In this document: one piece after another, positions 1-11,342 of the stretch
How positions within the stretch are numbered: position 1 is the first letter of the stretch
How the letters are laid out: the number at the start of each line of letters is the position of its first letter
Origin: Nephrocerus scutellatus
Taxonomy: Eukaryota; Arthropoda; Insecta; Diptera; Pipunculidae
DNA length: 64,000 nt
Assembly: GCA_947095585.1 (NCBI GenBank)
Contig: OX352761.1
Coordinates: 58,086,832-58,150,831, forward strand
Reading direction: 5' to 3'
The notes under the pieces: model-generated
What the model was told of the DNA's origin: nothing
Seen by the model: only the letters and a program-made list of their open reading frames with translations
Database searches by the model: none
Position numbers and translations under genes: made by a program

Positions 1-698
1 GACAGCGAGGCTGCCCAAGCCTAAGCTGTAAGGATGGCGTAGACCAGGACGCCCAGAGTTTAGGGAGGTCCAACTGGATAACATCGGCTCGAAATCGGGA
101 CCGGTGGAGAGATTTTTTGTAGGAGGAAATTTTTTTGCGAAAATGTGTGTTTATGGTTGGTTTTGGTTAACATTCACACCATATGTTTGTTTTGTTTTTA
201 TGGTTGGCTTTGGATCATATTTATACCATATGTTCGTTTGGTGCTCCGATGTTTTTTTTGACTGGGTGACGTTGGAGTCGAGAAAGTTACGAACATTTGT
301 GTTTAGGGTTGGATTTGGTTCGTATTCACACCAAATATTAGTTTGGTGCTCGGATAAGTTTATGGTTTCTTTTGGACCCGTTAGGTGCCGCTGAAGTCGA
401 GATATTGTGGTTATGATTGGATTTGGTTAACATTCACACCATATGTTTGTTTTGTTTTTATGGTTGGCTTTGGATCATATTTATACCATATGTTCGTTTG
501 GTGCTCCGATGTTTTTTTTGACTGGGTGACGTTGGAGTCGAGAAAGTTACGAACATTTGTGTTTAGGGTTGGATTTGGTTCGTATTCACACCAAATATTA
601 GTTGGTGCTCCGATAAGTTTATGGTTTCTTTTGGACCCGTTAGGTGCCGCTGATGTCGAGATATTGTGGTTATGATTGGATTTGGTTAATATTCAAAC
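1..698. repeat. Satellite-like tandem repeat, left array
   Basis: The block repeats a module built around an ACACCATATG-TTCGTTTGGTGCTC core, followed by GGACCCGTTAGGTGCCGCTG and GTCGAGATATT. Copies near 165-415 and 425-675 are almost identical at a 260-bp offset, each made of two diverged sub-units of roughly 115-130 bp. The same module recurs at 23814-24480. Open frames here only translate the repeat and are not taken as genes. The array continues off the left edge. Confidence 0.75.
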
Positions 699-1274
699 TG
701 TACAGACTCGTTTGTCTGCTATTTCAAGCACATATAGTTCATTGACCCCACAATATTCGTTAGGAGGGGAGAGCGATCGACATATTCATTCTTTTGTGCA
801 GTTTTGCTTGCTAAACTTTACGTGCTCTATGATGACGCAGTGATAACTTATCACATCTGTTGTTTTCCTCGCTATTCTGGAGGTGCATTCGGTTTTTCGC
901 CGTGGTGAGCGGTGGGCGGTGGGTGGTTCTTCACTCTAGACGGAGGGTATTTGCTGAGTGTGTATTAGAAATGCCGACGGCAGTTTATTTTGGTATAGAA
1001 CATAAAAGATTTCTATCAAGTGCCCTTAAGATAAAAATTATATAAATTTTTGTGTGGAGCAAATTTGGTTGTGGGAAATTTGTTCCTCACAACTACTACG
1101 TATAATATAAAAGAATACCTAACGTTAGCAACTTACAAAAAACTAAACATAAACAATAATAAAGAGAATTAAAAAAGGCGTAAATATGCTGCGTCGTCCA
1201 TACAGTTCGTTACCCCAAACCAACGAGCTGAATCCAGGTCAACTGCTAGATCAGCAACAAAGTTCTTTGGCTGG
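699..1274 (-). mobile_element. Errantivirus-like 3' LTR, first part
   Basis: This sequence shares blocks with 23311-23813: both begin TGTACAGACTCGTTTGTCTG and both contain the AACGTTAGCAACTTACA and AACTGCTAGATCAGCA blocks. It is interrupted at 1274 by a BEL element and resumes at 7362, ending at 7423 with GACGTCACTAAACA as the other copy does. It carries about 190 bp more in its left half than the 23.3-kb copy. Read on the minus strand it is the 3' LTR, because the purine tract and env remnant lie next to its 7423 end. Confidence 0.65.
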
Positions 1275-1578
1275 TGATTCCTCCACGACTAGAGGAATAG
1301 AGTTAAAGGTTTAATAAAACAATCCAATGAATCGAGATAAAACTTATCAGGTTTTTATTATAATATTCGATATTGATTTTTGATTTTATAATTTCACAAA
1401 ATTTAATTTTACGGGGGAAAAGCAATTAATTTTACGCAAATGACCGACTACAAAAAAATGGTGACGACGAACGAACTTAGCTCCTCATTTTTCTTTTTTT
1501 TTCTCCTTTGTCTTTTAGCGAGTGCGTTCACTTGGCGAACTTCGCTTGTGTCTCCACCAGTGTTTACACGCCGCAACA
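1275..1578 (-). repeat. BEL element 3' LTR (minus orientation)
   Basis: 304 bp with TG...CA ends, matching 7048-7361 along its length. On the minus strand it follows a purine-rich stretch (GGGGGCTGTA) just inside 1579, consistent with a polypurine tract. Confidence 0.9.
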
Positions 1579-1599
1579 TACAGCCCCCGTTGAAAGCAC

Positions 1600-2874
1600 T
1601 TACCGTGGTTTCAAACAATCATCCTCGTCGTAAAGTGGTAGCGGAGCGAGTCGATGAATGGCCCTTTTGAATAACCCATGCTCTGTTTTGACTGTTGCCA
1701 TCCGAACGATTCCGTCCTTGCCTGGATGCACTTCTACAATCCGCCCAAGATGCCATTTTTGTGGTGGAATGTTGTCCTCGGCTATAAGCACTAACGTACC
1801 CAGGTTTATGCGCGATTCAGATGTCTATTTCGCACGACATTGTAATTGCGCAACATATTCCTTCAACCATCTTTCCCAAAATCCTTGTTGCAATCGTCGA
1901 TTTATTTGTAACCGATTAAGACGACTCACCTTCAAGTCCGTCAAATCAGGCTCAATTATTACGTTTAGCGGCTCTCCAATTAAAAAATGACCGGGTGTGA
2001 GCGCCGAATAATCTGACGGATTCGATGACATCGGTGTGAGTGGTCGCGAGTTCAATACGGTCTCTATTTTGGCGATTACCGTGCAGGTTTCTTTGTAGGT
2101 CAGAACGGAGTCCCCGAGGACTCGATTAAGGTGGTGTTTGGCAGACTTTACGGCTGCCTCCCACAAACCACCAATATGTGGGGATCGTTGAGGTATGTGT
2201 CTAAATTCGATGCTATCCTTAGCGCAAGCTGCTAAAATGTGGTCCCGCACTTCTTGTTTGGTTAAGTACTCCTTGAGTTCCTTCAATTGACGACGAGCAT
2301 CAACGAAGTTTGTGGCATTATCACAATAAAGCGTGTGACAGATGCCCCTACGTGCCACGAAGCGTTTAAGTGCACCGATGAAATTATCAGCCGACAAGTT
2401 GCTCACCAGCTTAAGGTGTACTGCCTTAGTTGCGAAGCATACGGATACCGCAATGTAAGCCTTCGTTGGTCGCTATCCTCGTTGCTTGTAGTGAAACCAT
2501 ACTGGGCCCCAGAAATCGACACCGCTTGTAACGAACGGTCGGGCTAGCTTCACCCGCTGCGCTGGTAAACTTCCCAGTACTGGACGATACAGTACTGGAC
2601 GATATTTCGCACATTTAAGGCACCGATGGACGACTCTGCGAGCCACGTCTCTTCCTTGAAGGACCCAAAATTAATTGCGCACAGCGGCTAAAAGTGCTTG
2701 TGGCCCAGCATGTAGGTTCCTGCAATGAAAGTGTTCAAAAAGCGAAAGGACAAATGGTGAATCATTTGGTAATAAAAGGGGGTGAGTTATATCATATGAC
2801 AAGCCTGCGTGCTGTAGACGTCCTCCTACGCGAATTAAATATTCCTTATCAAGAAACGGGCTTAACTTCTTCAA
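1600..2874 (-). pseudogene. BEL integrase region (zinc-binding, core, C-terminal domain)
   Basis: Integrase inserts element cDNA into the host genome. Read right to left: the H/C zinc-binding part (2874-2671, HFHCRNLHAG), the core beginning with a VDFWGP motif near 2500, YCDNATNFVDA near 2320 and GGLWEAAVKSAKHHL near 2150 (the D-D-E residues), then the C-terminal domain with FLIGEP and a separate tail at 1791-1600 carrying WHLGRIVEVHPGKDG, which resembles the short C-terminal domain usual in BEL integrases. The reading frame changes near 2650, 2420 and 1810, so no intact product is possible. The family call is firm from motif order. Confidence 0.85.
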
Positions 2875-4884
2875 ACGACTTCACTTGGAAATTGGCTTGT
2901 CCAACAAAATTTGTCGGTATTCCTTGACAAACGTGTCCCTCTGTATCGCCCGAACGATATACTTCTGTGCTCTTGATAATTCACCTGGAGTGAAACAGCA
3001 GTCTCGTAATTTGGTTTTTGTCTTAAATATACGCTCATCAATAAAGCGTAAGACATATGCAAAGACTCTAAGCATCCTCTCATATGAATTGACAAAACGA
3101 AACGATGATTGTTGTTCTTCTTCAACGCGACCAGAGTAACTTCCATCTTTCTTCGTTCTGGCGCATTTTTCACATCTGCTGACTTGTCTTGCGTCGGCCA
3201 ATGTGTGACATCAAACGCCAAGAACTGTGGTCCATCAAACCACATGGTGCATTGGCTTAATTTTTCAGGGGCTAAAGCCCTTGAAACGAAATCTGCTGGA
3301 TTATTCCTTGTACTCACGTGATTCCACGCATATTTTTCAGTCAATCGTTGAATTGTCGCGACTCTGTTTGACACGAAGGGTGTCCAGCGAGCTGGGTGAG
3401 CCGCTATCCCGATGCAATAAATTTGATAAGAGCTCCGCAGAACAAAGCTCAAGGCGAGGCAATGAGACCGTTTTGATTGGCTTTTCGAGACTTCGACTGT
3501 GAATGATATGGCTCAGGCAAAACAGCGTCCCAATCCAATTTCAATCGCCACAAATGCTGCATGACGACTACGACTACGGGATTAAGCAGTCCTAATGGGT
3601 CGAATAAAATTGCAATGTCTGCTAAGACTCGACGTTTGGAGACTAGGGCATCTGTGACCTTGGCAATATACTCGTATCGAAAAACGAGAGCCCCAATGTT
3701 TTCACACAGTCGCTAGACTCAAAACGAATTGGCGTTACCGGAGATGTATCAGGAATTTCATGCATCAGACGGTGATCATTGGATGCCCATATTCTTAATT
3801 CGAAACACCCAGCCTTTAATATTTTATCCACCTCCTCTCTCAGCTGCAATGCTTGTTCTATGGTGTCGGCACCAGAAATCATATCGTCCACGTAAAAGTC
3901 CATATTTGCCTTGGGGCCCAATGGGAGCGTCGTGATGCTCTCCTGCGCAAGATAGTGCAAACATCGAATAGCTAGAAATGAGGCAGGCGCCGTTCCGTAA
4001 GTTACGATTTTAAGTCGAAATACCTGCAATGGGTCGGATGGATTAGCTCGCCATAAAATACATTGCAAGTAAGTTTGCTCTTCATCCAGAGAAACCTGCC
4101 GATACATCTTCGATATGTCTGTGATTAAGGCGAAGCGGCGACTCTGAAGCGCAAAACAGTTGAAAATAAATCCTTTTGGATAGTTGGCCCGACTTTCAAA
4201 ATTAAATTTAGTGATTCGCCCGAAGTAGTTCTACACGAAGCATCAAAAACGACACGTAGCTTCGTTGATGCACTCTCTGGCTTGAGAACGCAATGATGGG
4301 GCAGAAAATACACGCATTTTGAGCGCCTTTCGACATCCACCCTTTCCATATGGTTTAAGGCTTCGTACTCAATCATGAATTCCCGATACTGCTGGAGAAC
4401 CTCAATATTCCGTTGAAGGTTTAGAAATCGGGTTTTGGCTATCAAAAAACTGTCGCCGAGCGACGACACCTCTCCCTTAAGCGGTAATTTAACGATAAAT
4501 CGTCCGTCTTTGTCGCGCTTAATGGTTTGCATAAAATGCTCCTCGCATTCCTGCTCCTCTCTTGTGAACGTTTTCTCAATTGCCTCAAATCCTTCTATGG
4601 TCCAAAACACTTCCAAGAATTCGCTCCATCGCAGCAACGCGAGTCTCATCTTGCATTGATTCGTCTGCAGAATTATAAAGAACATGGTTATTATTGCTAC
4701 CAGGAATCTTACCAGCAACGATCCATCCAAATTTGGTCTCGTGCAACATTGGCAAGCCATCAGACATCTTCATATGATTCGCACTCATCAAATCGTAGAA
4801 CACTTCAGTTCCCATCAAAATGTCCACTCGTTGCGGACGATGAAATTCGGGAACGGCTAGTTGAAGTCCTTTGGAATTTCCCAA
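2871..4884 (-). pseudogene. BEL reverse transcriptase and RNase H region
   Basis: Reverse transcriptase copies element RNA into DNA. Segments 4884-4585 (protease C-terminus into linker, ILMGTEVFYDL and FGWIVAGKI), 4760-4125 (KDGRFIVKLPL, PHHCVLKPES, LRVVFDAS), 4107-3643 (MYRQVSLDEEQ, with the catalytic FYVDDMISGAD) and 3452-2871 (WNHVSTRNNPADFVSRA, as in Pao-type RNase H/linker regions) together cover the Pao-type polymerase. The YVDD box is intact, but at least three frame changes separate the parts. A stop after SRFRVAASP and the break near 3640 are clear disabling lesions. Confidence 0.87.
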
Positions 4885-5528
4885 TCCACGATGTTAATTG
4901 AATGCCTTGGTTGTTCAGCGGGGATTTTTGGTACTACTATCATCTCCAAACCTGTGGCGAAGCGACTTGATCGAGACTCAATTTGAACGACAACCTTGTG
5001 CTTTACGCGCGTGTGCGCATCATTCAATCCGTTGATTAGGACGTCCGCCTTCATCCTTTTGAAATTTAATGCCCGCGCTAGGCCGTCCGAAATAAAATTC
5101 AACTGCGATCCGGAGTCTAGCAATGCACATTCTATTGGTATTCCTTGTTGGTTGCGAACCTTAACTATCGCCGTAGCCAGAATAACTGACTCTGGCTTAT
5201 TAAACGAAACAGGACCTGACTTGCATGATGAGTGAAGCACTGCCTTGGATTTATTCTGCTCAAATCTCAGATCGCTGCTCTCCTCAATTTCGACGACGGT
5301 ATTTGTTTGTTTTGGAAGTACCGGATGCTCTGCCTCACGATGCAAAAGAGTATGATGCCGTCCTTTGCATTTCAAGCAAAGACCAGCTCGACAAAAGCGC
5401 ACCTTGTGACCCTTGTTCAGACAGTTGATACACAATTCTAACTTCTTGGCTTCGTTAAACCGCTCGCCCGCCGTTAATAAATTGAATTGCGATGGCCATT
5501 GTCGAGAACTTGAAACGGTTGCACTCAA
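4857..5528 (-). pseudogene. BEL zinc knuckle (second copy) and retropepsin
   Basis: A 223-residue open segment carries zinc-knuckle cysteines (CINCLNKGHKVRFC, then CLKCKGRHHTLLH) near its start and the aspartic protease motif ALLDSGSQLNFI near residue 135, with IPAEQPRHSINIVDWE beyond. It would process Gag-Pol. The zinc-knuckle part repeats the adjacent gag segment because of a 253-bp tandem duplication, which puts protease out of phase with the upstream gag copy. Confidence 0.85.
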
Positions 5529-5849
5529 AGTAATGCTACGGCCGGAGTACCGATTAATAACTGGCTTGGCCGGAGGCGGTCTAGATACTGTTGATGAAAA
5601 GAGTATGATGCCGTCCTTTGCATTTCAAGCAAAGACCAGCTCGACAAAAGCGCACCTTGTGACCCTTGTTCAGACAGTTGATACACAATTCTAACTTCTT
5701 GGCTTCGTTAAACCGCTCGCCCGCCGTTAATAAATTGAATTGCGATGGCCATTGTCGAGAACTTGAAACGGTTGCACTCAAAGTAATGCTACGGCCGGAG
5801 TACCGATTAATAACTGGCTTGGCCGGAGGCGGTCTAGATACTGTTGATG
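5344..5849. repeat. 253-bp tandem duplication within BEL gag
   Basis: Positions 5344-5596 and 5597-5849 look identical base for base, starting AAAAGAGTATGATGCCGTCC. The unit covers the zinc-knuckle coding sequence. 253 is not a multiple of three, so the duplication shifts the frame. Confidence 0.93.
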
Positions 5850-6755
5850 AACTAGGCCCTGAATTATACTCCTTGTTTTCTAATGCTTGGCAACGTCTTG
5901 TTAAGCATCGCTCCAAATCCTTCCAAACAGGTAATTTGTCATTAGATACTTCCTCTTCCCATTTGGCTAACGACGCGTCGTCTAATTTATGTGTTACCAC
6001 GAACAGCAAAAATGCATTGCAAAGTTCCTCTTGACTGCCCAACGATGTCAACGCCCGCATGTTGCAGTGTACTTTGTCAACAAGATTGCGCAGTGACGAT
6101 GCTGACCTTGAAACTGGCTTAATTTCGTGCAATGCACGAATGTGCGCCTGAAAGATGATGCGCTTATTTTCATATCTTTCACGCAGCAGCTTAAGCTCCT
6201 CTTGGTAGTTTGTTTCGGTCATTTCCAGCGCCTTGACAGTTTTACTTGCAAGCAATTTCGCAAATGAGTAAATTTTTCGATCGATGATAAATGCTCATCA
6301 CCGTGCACTAATGTACACAATGATCTGTAAAAATCGTGCCACTCCGTATAATTTCCGTTGAAATGCGGCAATTCTATTTTCGGAAGACGACGATGTGCAA
6401 CTTGCGACTGACTTATGTTTGCGAACGATTGATGTAAGTCAGTGCCTTGCACCGATAAGCGACGAGTCCTCGCTTGAACCGACAATAGCTTGGCCTTCAC
6501 ATTACAGAATGTGTCCTCGAATTTTTCGCGAACATCCTTCTAAAACTCCGCAGGGTCCAGACTCTCGATGCTAGCCTGCACTGTTTCGAATTGGCCGAAG
6601 AAATTGTCTAACAATCCTAACCTAGAGATTACATCTAACTCCGACATTCTCGCATTATTTGCCTCCACGTAATTCTTTATTTTTGTTTGTGAACCTTTTA
6701 TGCTTGACCGGCTGGTTTTTAATTCAGCCAGCCTTGAATTCTCAGGTGGCGCCAT
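5581..6755 (-). pseudogene. BEL gag
   Basis: Gag forms the element's particle and binds RNA. The start ATG at 6755 opens MAPPENSRLAELKTS; an in-frame amber stop at 6540-6542 follows residue 71. The same frame continues to about 6219 with LPKIELPHFNGNYTEWHDFY, the conserved DUF1759-type block. After a frame change near 6240 it resumes at 6255-5581 with MTETNYQEELKLLRERYEN and ends in a CX2CX4HX4C knuckle (CINCLNKGHKVRFC). The amber stop, one frameshift and the downstream tandem duplication make it non-coding now. Confidence 0.87.
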
Positions 6756-7028
6756 GTGGTTCGATTAGGTTAGGATTTTAGGCACGATGTCTGAAATGCT
6801 TATCGACTCGATTTTTGAGCGAATGCGATGCAAAAATGTGAAGTGAGCGAAATGCAAATTAATTTTATGCTTGATGCGAACTTACGAATGGAGCAAATAA
6901 ACTAATTTTATGTGTGATCCGAAAATGCTATTTGCCTGCAAAAATGATTTTCGAGAAATAAAATTAATTTTATGTGTGCGATTTTACAGCGAATGGAGTC
7001 GATTTTCAGCGTTACTTTCTGGATTTAT

Positions 7029-7046
7029 ATCCGGGTCGAAGGACCA
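7029..7046 (-). other. Primer-binding site, tRNA-Tyr type
   Basis: The minus strand reads TGGTCCTTCGACCCGGAT one base inside the LTR. This matches the 3' end of fly tRNA-Tyr as I recall it (acceptor CCTTCG paired with CGAAGG), with one mismatch. It sets the element's direction as minus. Confidence 0.7.
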
Positions 7047-7047
7047 A

Positions 7048-7361
7048 TGATTCCTCCACGACTAGAGGAATAGAGTTAAAGGTTTAATAAAACAATCCAA
7101 TGAATCGAGATAAAACTTATCAGGTTTTTATTACAATATTCGATATTGATTTTTGATTTTATAATTTCACAAAATTTAATTTTACGAGAGAAAAAGCAAT
7201 TAATTTTACGAGAGAAAAAGCAAATGATCGACTACAAAAAAATGGTGACGACGGACGAACTTAGCTCCTTATTTTTCTTTTTTTTTGCCTTTGCCTTTTG
7301 GCGAGTGCGTTCACTTGGCGAACTTCACTCGTGTCTCCACCAGTGTTTACACGCCGCAACA
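7048..7361 (-). repeat. BEL element 5' LTR (minus orientation)
   Basis: 314 bp, TG...CA, homologous to 1275-1578. It contains a short internal duplication (ACGAGAGAAAAAGCA, twice between 7183 and 7222) absent from the other LTR, which explains most of the length difference. Confidence 0.9.
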
Positions 7362-7437
7362 GCTGGAGTGACCGAAATGCAGTGTGTTCAGCATACCTGC
7401 ATATCTCTTGACGTCACTAAACATTCTCCTCCCCGTT
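7362..7437 (-). mobile_element. Errantivirus-like 3' LTR, second part, and polypurine tract
   Basis: 7362-7423 completes the LTR interrupted at 1274 and ends ACGTCACTAAACA, as the copy at 23813 does. On the minus strand it is preceded by AACGGGGAGGAGAA (7437-7424), a typical polypurine tract, which marks 7423 as the first base of the 3' LTR. Confidence 0.65.
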
Positions 7438-7458
7438 AAATAATAATTTAACTATTCA

Positions 7459-8340
7459 TTAAACGTTACTGTAAATGCTGACTCTTCCTCCTGATGTCGG
7501 GGCTTTGGGTGAGGTTTCGATGTAGGTTTGCGTGTTATGTTTTTCCAGGTGACGTAGGTGATTAGCGAGATCGAAAATGTTAGTGCCAAAGTATCTAATG
7601 GTCAGGTGGTGATAACTGTGTCCTTGAAGCTTATGAGGCTCCTCAAATACCTGCTGTGCAATCATATTATGAAGGTCCGTAAAATTTTTAAGTTGACTTT
7701 TCGTAACTACTGGCGTTGAAATCCGTGAGTAGCGGATTAATTTGCGTTATTACTGCGACTTCTGACACCGTTGTAAAACTTGTGTATGATGTTCTTATGG
7801 TGGTAGAGAACGTTTGATGTTCATGGATGGTGATGAAATTGTGCCTTAGAATACATTCGGGTTCAAGTGTTAACATTCCCGAACCCTCTAAGACGAACTG
7901 ACTGTGAGGATTCTCTATCACATACTGCTGAAAGACGCGTTGGAGCTATTGTGTCGAATACCCATTGGTTCTTGTGATCCATTTGAACCAATGTCTACTT
8001 ACTCTCAGTCCTTTCGGAATTATAGGTTGATTGAGTTTCGTTGTTAAAAAGGTGAAGTTCACATGATATTGCTCGTCCTTCAGGCTAACGCAGGATCTTA
8101 GGGTTGCTGAATCTATTGGAAATTATTCGTCACAATTGGAACTTATGGCCAATATTTGTGCGCAGGTTCGAATAGCAATCATGGTGTTGTTTATGAGACT
8201 TGAAATGGCTATCATTCTGAATAGATCGTACTGCTCCTGATCTGCTAGTGGGGGTGTAATCCTAAAAACGACATGATTTGTGCCGATTCCTCCCTTAACC
8301 GTCATTAGTTTGTATAACTGCAACAGGTTTATCAGTAGGG
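7459..8340 (-). pseudogene. Errantivirus-like envelope remnant
   Basis: Three minus-strand open segments (8323-8123, 7921-7688, 7665-7459) follow one another in different frames and end 20 bp before a polypurine tract and LTR, the position of env in errantiviruses. Features include VFRITPPLADQEQYDLFRM near the start and EGSGMLTLEPECILRHN in the middle, which resemble the ectodomain style of insect errantivirus/F-type envelope proteins; this is my recognition, not a search. Stops between segments make it inactive. No signal peptide or furin-like site was recognised. Confidence 0.5.
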
Positions 8341-9078
8341 ATTTTTAAGTAAGCTGGTAAGTGGTTCTTGATAGTTTGGATTCTTCAAATCCGGGCACCG
8401 AAAAGGTGTCCTGTCACGCAATTGGTACAGGTGGTATGCCTAGAAACGTTTTTCGTCCCAACCACGGGAACTCCTCTTTTTTTTTTGTATAAAAAAGAAA
8501 CTATAATAAAACCTTTAGAACTAGGAATAAAAAAATATTTTGGTCTAAGAGTAAAAATAACAATGATAAAACCGCAAAAAAGTGAGGCTAAATATTCTTA
8601 TGGTATGAGAAAAAAGGAGGAAAAAATATAAAAACATCATAAAATAATTTAGAGTAATAAATAATAAATAGTAGATAAGGTTAAGGAAAGGTTAAGAGTA
8701 ATTTATAATTATATTAAGGGATTCTTTGAAGGCATTAATAGTATTAGAATAAAAGAATAAAAATAAAAATATCAACAAAATGACATTCAAGTGCATATGA
8801 CAGGGTTTTACTGCTTGAAACAAATATTACTTACAAATGTCGATGCGAACATCGTGTTATTTTGCAAATAAAATAATAAGCAAAAAAATGTCAAAAAATT
8901 AAAAATGTGATAAAAAACTAAAATAAGGTATGTATATGGGTGAAAGATATAATACAATAATTTCGTGTCCGAAGGTCGAAGCTAATAATCAGAGGACAAG
9001 AAAATTTTTCTCATTGTATATCGCGACTTCTACCAATCAGAATTTGATGGGACTTGTTTTAAAACAATCACCAAAAAA
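8341..9078. other. AT-rich interval, no recognised feature
   Basis: A/T-rich sequence with many AAATAA runs. The one short open frame (8368-8631) is lysine-rich because of base composition. It lies between the env remnant and the first recognisable part of a plus-strand gypsy element, and may be untranslated or gag sequence of that element too decayed to see. Confidence 0.4.
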
Positions 9079-9466
9079 GTGATATCACCAGAAACACAAA
9101 TAAATAGAAAAAATACATGTACCATACAAACACCTTTCGGAACTGGAAATACTTTAGGGAGTTGCCAGGGTAATTTCAATTTGAAAACTCAAATACCCTG
9201 CAATTTTCAAGTATTACGCAATATACCTGGGCTATCTGAAGACGGATTATTAGGAAATAAATTCCTGTCACAAAATTGTGATGTAAAGTTACCTGAGCAA
9301 CTACTAAAGTTTCCTCGTCCCTTTGTATTACAATGACAGAAATCCGTGTCGCAAAAGGGCAGTCGAAGTGGGACCAACTACATACAAAGCGAGACCCGAA
9401 GAGGTTGCAAAAACCGCTTGTAGCGTCTCCAAGGCTTTTTCTACACAAGAAGCTGGCTGCATAACC
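9079..9466 (+). pseudogene. Gypsy protease end and start of a repeated pol linker
   Basis: The frame 9079-9336 ends with GLSEDGLLGNKFLSQNCDVKL, which fits the C-terminal half of a retropepsin (the ILG-x-DFL block). After a frame change, 9345-9466 encodes RKRAVEVGPTTYKARPEEV, a linker found again at 11473. The coding sequence is cut at 9466 by a solo LTR and continues at 11343. The catalytic DTG of the protease is not visible. Confidence 0.55.
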
Positions 9467-11338
9467 TGTAACGGAGTTTCCCAGCCGGGGTAGAACTCAG
9501 TGTGACCAGGGTTCAATAAGGGGGGTCGTTAAAATAAAATTTATGGTTTTGGGTTTGTGGAAAATTAAATGGATCTCTTTATTATTTCAAAAAATCGTTT
9601 GTGTTTGTTTCAATCATTAGATTTACATTTGTTAATAAAATTGTAAAGTAAAAGTACAAAGTGTCCTTTATTCCTAGGAAAAGAATGGGTTAATCGTAGT
9701 GGCAGGGTAGCACTCTTGAACCACTGTAGCTGAAAGAAAGTTTATGGATTAACGATGGGTTTAAGTACAAAGTACTTGTACCCCTTGGCTCCTAGAATTG
9801 GGAGAGAACGGGTTAATCGTAGTGGCAAGGTAGCACTCTTGAACCCCTGTAGCTGAAAGAAAGTTTATGGATTAACGATGGGTTCAAGTACAAAGTACTT
9901 GTACCCCTTGGCTCCTAGAATTGGGAGAGAACGGGTTAATCGTAGTGGCAAGGTAGCACTCTTGAACCACTGTAGCTGAAAGAAAGTTTAGTCGAGGATT
10001 TGGGTTTAGCTCGGAAGTAATAGTAAGGTAGTACTCTTGAACTATTAATCGAGAATTTGGGTTTTCAGCGTTTAGCTCGGAAGTAATAGTAAGGTAGTAC
10101 TCTTGAACTATTAATCGAGAATTTGGGTTTTCGGCAGGATGTAGTTCAACAATAATAGTAAGTAGAACTATTTGTTGTGAACAGTGGAATTAACTCAGGA
10201 AGAATAGCAAGGTAGTACTCTTGAACAATTAATCGAGAATTTGGGGTTTTCAGCGTTTAGCTCGGAAGTAATAGTAAGATAGTACTCTTGAACTATTAAT
10301 CGAGAATTTGGGTTTTCGGCAGGATGTAGTTCAACAATAATAGTAAGTAGATATATTTGTTGTGAACAGTGGAAGTAACTCAGGAAGAATAGCAAGGTAG
10401 TACTCTTGAACTATTAGGTGTGGACAGTGGAAGGAACTCAGGAAGAATAGCAAGGTAGTACTCTTGAACTATTAGGTGTGGACAGTGGAAGGAACTCAGG
10501 AAGAATAGACCTTTTGCCTGAGCTGCGTGCTCCTTTTATACTGTTTCGCTGCGGTTGGTTTTCCGTTGGCTTCTTGTTTTCATCGTGTTCGTTGTTGTTG
10601 TGCTGGATTTCCATAAATTCAGACGCATGTATGCGCGTTTGACATATACATGTTCTTCGTAGGATGTTTCCTTTGAAGAACAACATGTATGGTATACATG
10701 TTTCTGGCCTTGCAACGTGTGTGTGTACGCATAAATTCTTCATTGCTCAGTTGCGATTATGCATGTTGTTGTCTGCCTTACTCCGTGTGTGTGTGTGTGT
10801 GTATGCATGAATCCATCATTGCTCAGTTTCGAAAACGCATGTTGTTGTCTGCATTCGTTGGCGAGCCCACTTGGTAGTTTTTTGTCTGAGCGGTGCTCAG
10901 GTCATTGACACCACCAGCCGTTACATGGTATTTTGATTCTTGTCTGCTATGCGTGGGAGTACGTCTGCACCTACTGCCTGAGCACGAGGGGGACAGACGT
11001 TTTCTCCGGCGAATTCGCTGCTGTGTGCCGTAGTGATCTACTGATATCGTGATAAAAGACCATGCGTTGTGCATCTGCGTGGTGGTGGTTTTGTTAAATG
11101 CGCCTATTGCTTGTAATAGAAGAAGAAAGAGAAAACGAAATATTGGCCATTTCGCCGACAATTTGAGTGACTTTGCGTTGCTTAATGTTTATAGGGAGTG
11201 TGTTGAATGATTATTAGAACTACCTCTTTTTTGAGTTTTTATTAATTTCGTGTACGTTCATTTTCAAAAAAATATAGAATTAGTTTTTGAGAGGTAAATT
11301 GTGTGGGCCAAATTTGTCGAACGAATTTGGCCTTCACA
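9467..11338 (-). mobile_element. Solo LTR of family A inside gypsy pol
   Basis: Starts TGTAACGGAGTTTCCCAGCC, ends GAATTTGGCCTTCACA, and is flanked by AACC on both sides (9463-9466, 11339-11342). Removing it rejoins the gypsy linker sequence. The TGTAACGG...CCAGCCGGGG end is the 3' end of LTRs seen at 15753, 26714, 29531 and 31776, where a primer-binding site can fix the direction; here it reads minus. No internal region is present, so it is a solo LTR of 1872 bp. Its middle is filled with tandem repeats. Confidence 0.85.
9688..10505. repeat. Tandem repeats inside the family A solo LTR
   Basis: A 123-bp unit starting GGTTAATCGTAGTGGCA occurs at 9688, 9811 and 9934 (partial). It gives way to shorter units of about 58-70 bp built on GGTAGTACTCTTGAACTATTA, ending near 10505. 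All units share a TAGCACTCTTGAAC / TAGTACTCTTGAAC core. Open frames on the minus strand here are translations of the repeat. Confidence 0.85.
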
Positions 11339-11342
11339 AACC

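Larger units (their letters stand above)
1275..7361 (-). mobile_element. BEL/Pao LTR retrotransposon, degenerate
   Basis: A 6.1-kb element with two LTRs in direct orientation (1275-1578, 7048-7361), each TGATTCCTCC...CGCCGCAACA on the plus strand. It is flanked by a 5-bp duplication GCTGG (1270-1274 and 7362-7366). Gag, protease, reverse transcriptase and integrase segments follow on the minus strand in BEL order, broken by stops and frameshifts. The LTRs differ by roughly a dozen substitutions plus a short duplication in the 7.0-kb copy, so the insertion is neither fresh nor ancient. It sits inside the LTR of an older errantivirus-like element. Confidence 0.92.

Noticed and set aside
104..675. 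Two 96-codon plus-strand frames with nearly the same protein
   Set aside because: They lie wholly in a tandem repeat and owe their similarity to the DNA repeat; no coding signal beyond that.
10195..10743. Minus-strand frames of 66-101 codons
   Set aside because: They span LTR repeats (PCYSS ending recurs) and carry no recognisable domain.
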